A stretch of DNA of 64,000 nucleotides from Paractinoplanes ferrugineus (GTDB lineage Bacteria > Actinomycetota > Actinomycetes > Mycobacteriales > Micromonosporaceae), in NCBI RefSeq assembly GCF_016862195.1, contig NZ_BOMM01000050.1, forward strand, positions 1-64,000. Direction: 5' to 3'. Positions 62,054-64,000 of this stretch are shown piece by piece (within the stretch, counting starts at the first letter, position 1; every line of letters starts with the position of its first letter). A program made the position numbers and the translations under genes. The notes under the pieces are model-generated. The model was not told where the DNA came from. It searched no databases and saw only the letters and a list, made by a program, of their open reading frames with translations.

Positions 62054-63697
62054 TCATCGTGACTCCAGATAGGCGCGCCAGCCGCCGTGGTCGGTGATGT
62101 CGGGGGCACCGGCGAGGGCGGCCGGTTCGCACAGGAAGCCGGTCACCGCCGATCCGTCGGCGAGCCGCACCTTGCCGAGGGCCATCGGCTCGGGCAGCGC
62201 GGCCAGGAACGGCCCGAGGGTCGCGGGCGGCAGCTCCCACAGTTCACCGGCGATCGCGGCGCCGCCCCGGACGACCCGCAGCAGGCCGGGTTTGGGCGGT
62301 GCGGTGGGCAGGGCGTGCATCCGGTATTCCGGGGCGGTGCGGACCTCGCCGAGCATCCGGGCGCCGGCCGCGGTGAGCTGGTGGTTGAGTGGCTGCCCGG
62401 TCAGGTGCGCGCCCACCACCAGCAACGGCAGCCCGGTCGAGTAGGGAGCGGCCGGTTGCGGGCCGACGAGCATCGCGGCGATGTCGGCGGCGACCGCGTC
62501 GGCGAAGCCCCGGGTGATGATCTGGACCCCGATCCCGGCCGGCACGGCGACCGCGGCCAGGCCGAACAGGTTGCAGAAGTTCGTGTAGGTGCCGACGCGG
62601 GCGTTGACGCCGACCGGGTCGGCGGTGACCTCGGCGATCGTCGGGTGGAAGGGCGCGGTGGGCAGCAGGAGCGCGTCGGCGTCGCCCCACGCGGCCATCG
62701 CCTCGGCGCGCAGTCGTTGCAGGCGTTCGGTGTCGGCGACGAGGGTGTGGGCCGCGACGTCGCGGGCGTTGCCGATGATCGCCCGTACGGTGGGGTCGAC
62801 CTGGTCCGGGTGCTCGTCGATGAACGCGCCGACCGCCGCGTACCGTTCGGCGACGAAGCCGCCCTCGTACAGCAGGCGGGCCGCGGCCAGGAACGGCCCG
62901 AGCCGGATCGGGCGCAGCCGGGCCCCGGCGCTCTCCAGGGTTTTCGACGCCCGTTCGAAGTGGTCCAGCCATTCCGCGGAGAGGTGCGGCAGCTCGTCGC
63001 GGTCGGGCACCGCGATCACCGGGTGCGGCGGCGCGGCGAGCGGGGCGTCCGCGGGGAAGACCGGATCGCTCATGACGGCTACCGCCTGGCGGCCTTCGGC
63101 GAGGGTACGGGCGAAGACGGTGACGCAGTCGAGGCTGCGGGAGGCCGGCACGACACCGCCGGCGGGGATCACGCCGTACGTCGGTTTGATGCCGACGATC
63201 CGCTGGAAGGCGGCCGGCACCCGGCCGGAACCGGCGGTGTCGGTGCCCAGGGCGAGGTCGACGATGCCGAGGGCGACGGCCACCGCCGAGCCGGAGCTGG
63301 AGCCGCCGGAGACCCGGGCCGGGTCGCGGACGTCGCGGACCGCGCCGTACGGGCTGCGGGTGCCGACCAGGCCGGTGGCGAACTGGTCGAGGTTGGTCTT
63401 GCCGAGCACGATCGCGCCCGCGTCGACGAGCCGCTGCACGGCGGGGGCGCTGTGCTCGGGGGTGTAGGCGTACCCGGGGCAGCCGGCCGTGGTGGGCAGG
63501 CCGGCCACGTCGATGTTGTCCTTGACCGCCACGAGCTTGCCGGCCAGGGGCAGGGTGGCGCCGGCCCCGAGGCGATCCGCCACCGTCACCGCGTCGGCGA
63601 GCACGTCCGGCAGGCAGCGCAGGGTGATCCACGCTTCGGGGCGTGCACCGAGGGCGAGCTCGGCGTAAGCGGAACGGACGCGGTCCTGCGGGGTCAT
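62054..63697 (-). CDS. atzF: Allophanate hydrolase
   Basis: 547 residues of the amidase-signature family, converting allophanate to ammonia and CO2. PLAGKLVAVKDNIDVAGLPT contains the first catalytic Lys, SGGSSSGSAVAVALGIVDLA the cis-Ser and Ser nucleophile region (GTDTAGSGRVPAAF). The C-terminal extension (PLNHQLTAAGARMLGEVRTA, then LLRVVRGGAAIAGELWELPP) is the small-domain typical of allophanate hydrolases. ATG overlaps the stop of the carboxylase (ATGA), indicating a urea-amidolyase pair. Symbol given by function. Confidence 0.9.
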   Translation of the reverse strand: MTPQDRVRSAYAELALGARPEAWITLRCLPDVLADAVTVADRLGAGATLPLAGKLVAVKDNIDVAGLPTTAGCPGYAYTPEHSAPAVQRLVDAGAIVLGKTNLDQFATGLVGTRSPYGAVRDVRDPARVSGGSSSGSAVAVALGIVDLALGTDTAGSGRVPAAFQRIVGIKPTYGVIPAGGVVPASRSLDCVTVFARTLAEGRQAVAVMSDPVFPADAPLAAPPHPVIAVPDRDELPHLSAEWLDHFERASKTLESAGARLRPIRLGPFLAAARLLYEGGFVAERYAAVGAFIDEHPDQVDPTVRAIIGNARDVAAHTLVADTERLQRLRAEAMAAWGDADALLLPTAPFHPTIAEVTADPVGVNARVGTYTNFCNLFGLAAVAVPAGIGVQIITRGFADAVAADIAAMLVGPQPAAPYSTGLPLLVVGAHLTGQPLNHQLTAAGARMLGEVRTAPEYRMHALPTAPPKPGLLRVVRGGAAIAGELWELPPATLGPFLAALPEPMALGKVRLADGSAVTGFLCEPAALAGAPDITDHGGWRAYLESR

Positions 63698-64000
63698 CGG
63701 GAGTTCCTTCCGGCGAGTACGACCAGCGGGTTGCCCGGGGCGACCTGCGCGCCGGCGCTGACCAGGATGTCGGTGACCAGACCGGCGCGGGGCGCGGTGA
63801 CCACGGTCTCGAGTTTCATGGCCTCCAGGGCGAGCAGGGGCTGGCCGGCCTCGACCCGGTCGCCGGGCCGCACGTCGACGCGCCAGACGCTGGCCACGAA
63901 CGGCGCCTCGACGAGGACGCCGCCCTCGGGCACGGCGACGTCGGCCGTGGCCGGTGGCGGCGGTGGTTCGGGGCGGGGGTCGAACTCGCCCGCCGCCGCC
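63694..64000 (-). CDS. Urea carboxylase, biotin-carrier C-terminus (partial, 5' end outside window)
   Basis: The frame is open to the right edge and encodes about 101 residues. It contains AAAGEFDPRPEPPPPPATAD, a Pro-rich linker, then a biotinyl domain with VASVWRVDVRPGDRVEAGQP and the biotin-attachment motif EAMKLE (Lys biotinylated). The adjacent allophanate hydrolase makes urea carboxylase the best identity over other biotin carboxylases. Together they degrade urea via allophanate, with ATP use. Identity of the missing part is inferred. Confidence 0.82.
   Translation of the reverse strand, partial: AAAGEFDPRPEPPPPPATADVAVPEGGVLVEAPFVASVWRVDVRPGDRVEAGQPLLALEAMKLETVVTAPRAGLVTDILVSAGAQVAPGNPLVVLAGRNSR

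Overview
The window is high-GC DNA with strong third-position G/C bias, many GTG/ATG starts and many 4-bp ATGA/GTGA gene overlaps. It contains a DtxR/IdeR-type iron box, CBM2 and FnIII secreted proteins and an S-adenosyl methyltransferase of the PF04672 type. Together these point to a filamentous actinomycete, probably Micromonosporaceae (Actinoplanes-like); the genus is an inference from gene content, not a measured assignment. No tRNA, rRNA, CRISPR array or insertion sequence was recognised.

Layout. (1) 1-11.6 kb: a hydroxamate-siderophore locus. Two NRPS genes on the minus strand (A-nMT-PCP-E, then C-A-PCP-C-A running off the left edge) and an N-hydroxyornithine formyltransferase face an ornithine N-monooxygenase across an iron box. 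(2) 11.6-15.1 kb: small regulatory units. A BlaI/MecI-type repressor and a DedA membrane protein share look-alike operators; then come a Phd-like antitoxin domain protein and an ArsR regulator facing a crotonase/FadJ-like protein across a perfect operator palindrome. (3) 15.1-28.2 kb: a divergent catabolic/uptake locus around a LysR regulator. Leftward are flavin reductase, FAD-linked oxidase and a ketopantoate-reductase-like/tandem-rhodanese fusion. Rightward are an alpha/beta hydrolase with Asp at the nucleophile position, an SsuD-like FMN monooxygenase, an acyl-CoA-dehydrogenase-like flavoprotein and a complete oligopeptide-type ABC importer. The whole looks like import and flavin-dependent oxidation of a small, possibly organosulfur, compound. 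(4) 28.2-35.9 kb: assorted single genes (quinone oxidoreductase, methyltransferase, VOC protein, SDR, XRE regulator, EamA exporter with a CGNR regulator, lipoprotein, ADP-ribosylglycohydrolase, 2Fe-2S ferredoxin-like protein).

(5) 36-52 kb: a glycopolymer locus. It holds an FnIII-FnIII-CBM2 secreted protein, three glycosyltransferase genes (one a GT2-GT4 fusion), a PIG-L deacetylase, a sugar-nucleotide pyrophosphorylase, GmhA/GmhB/HddA heptose enzymes, a flippase, a GT-C membrane glycosyltransferase fused to a phosphatase-like domain lacking its catalytic Cys and Arg, and a lipoprotein glycosidase-like protein. The set suggests a heptose-containing surface glycan that is exported and remodelled. 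(6) 52-60 kb: hypothetical proteins, hydrolases, SnoaL-like protein, ECF sigma factor, TetR with a nearby SDR sharing its operator, and a secreted F5/8C-SGNH hydrolase behind LacI-type boxes. Three genes here (54.4-58.9 kb) each need one frame change to read through. (7) 60-64 kb: LysR with a divergent TDT/TehA-type transporter, then allophanate hydrolase overlapping the biotin-carrier end of a probable urea carboxylase that leaves the right edge.

The strongest candidates for something undescribed are the heptose glycan locus with its glycosyltransferase-pseudophosphatase fusion, and the 15-28 kb LysR locus with a reductase-rhodanese fusion preceded by a short reading frame with three consecutive Cys codons.
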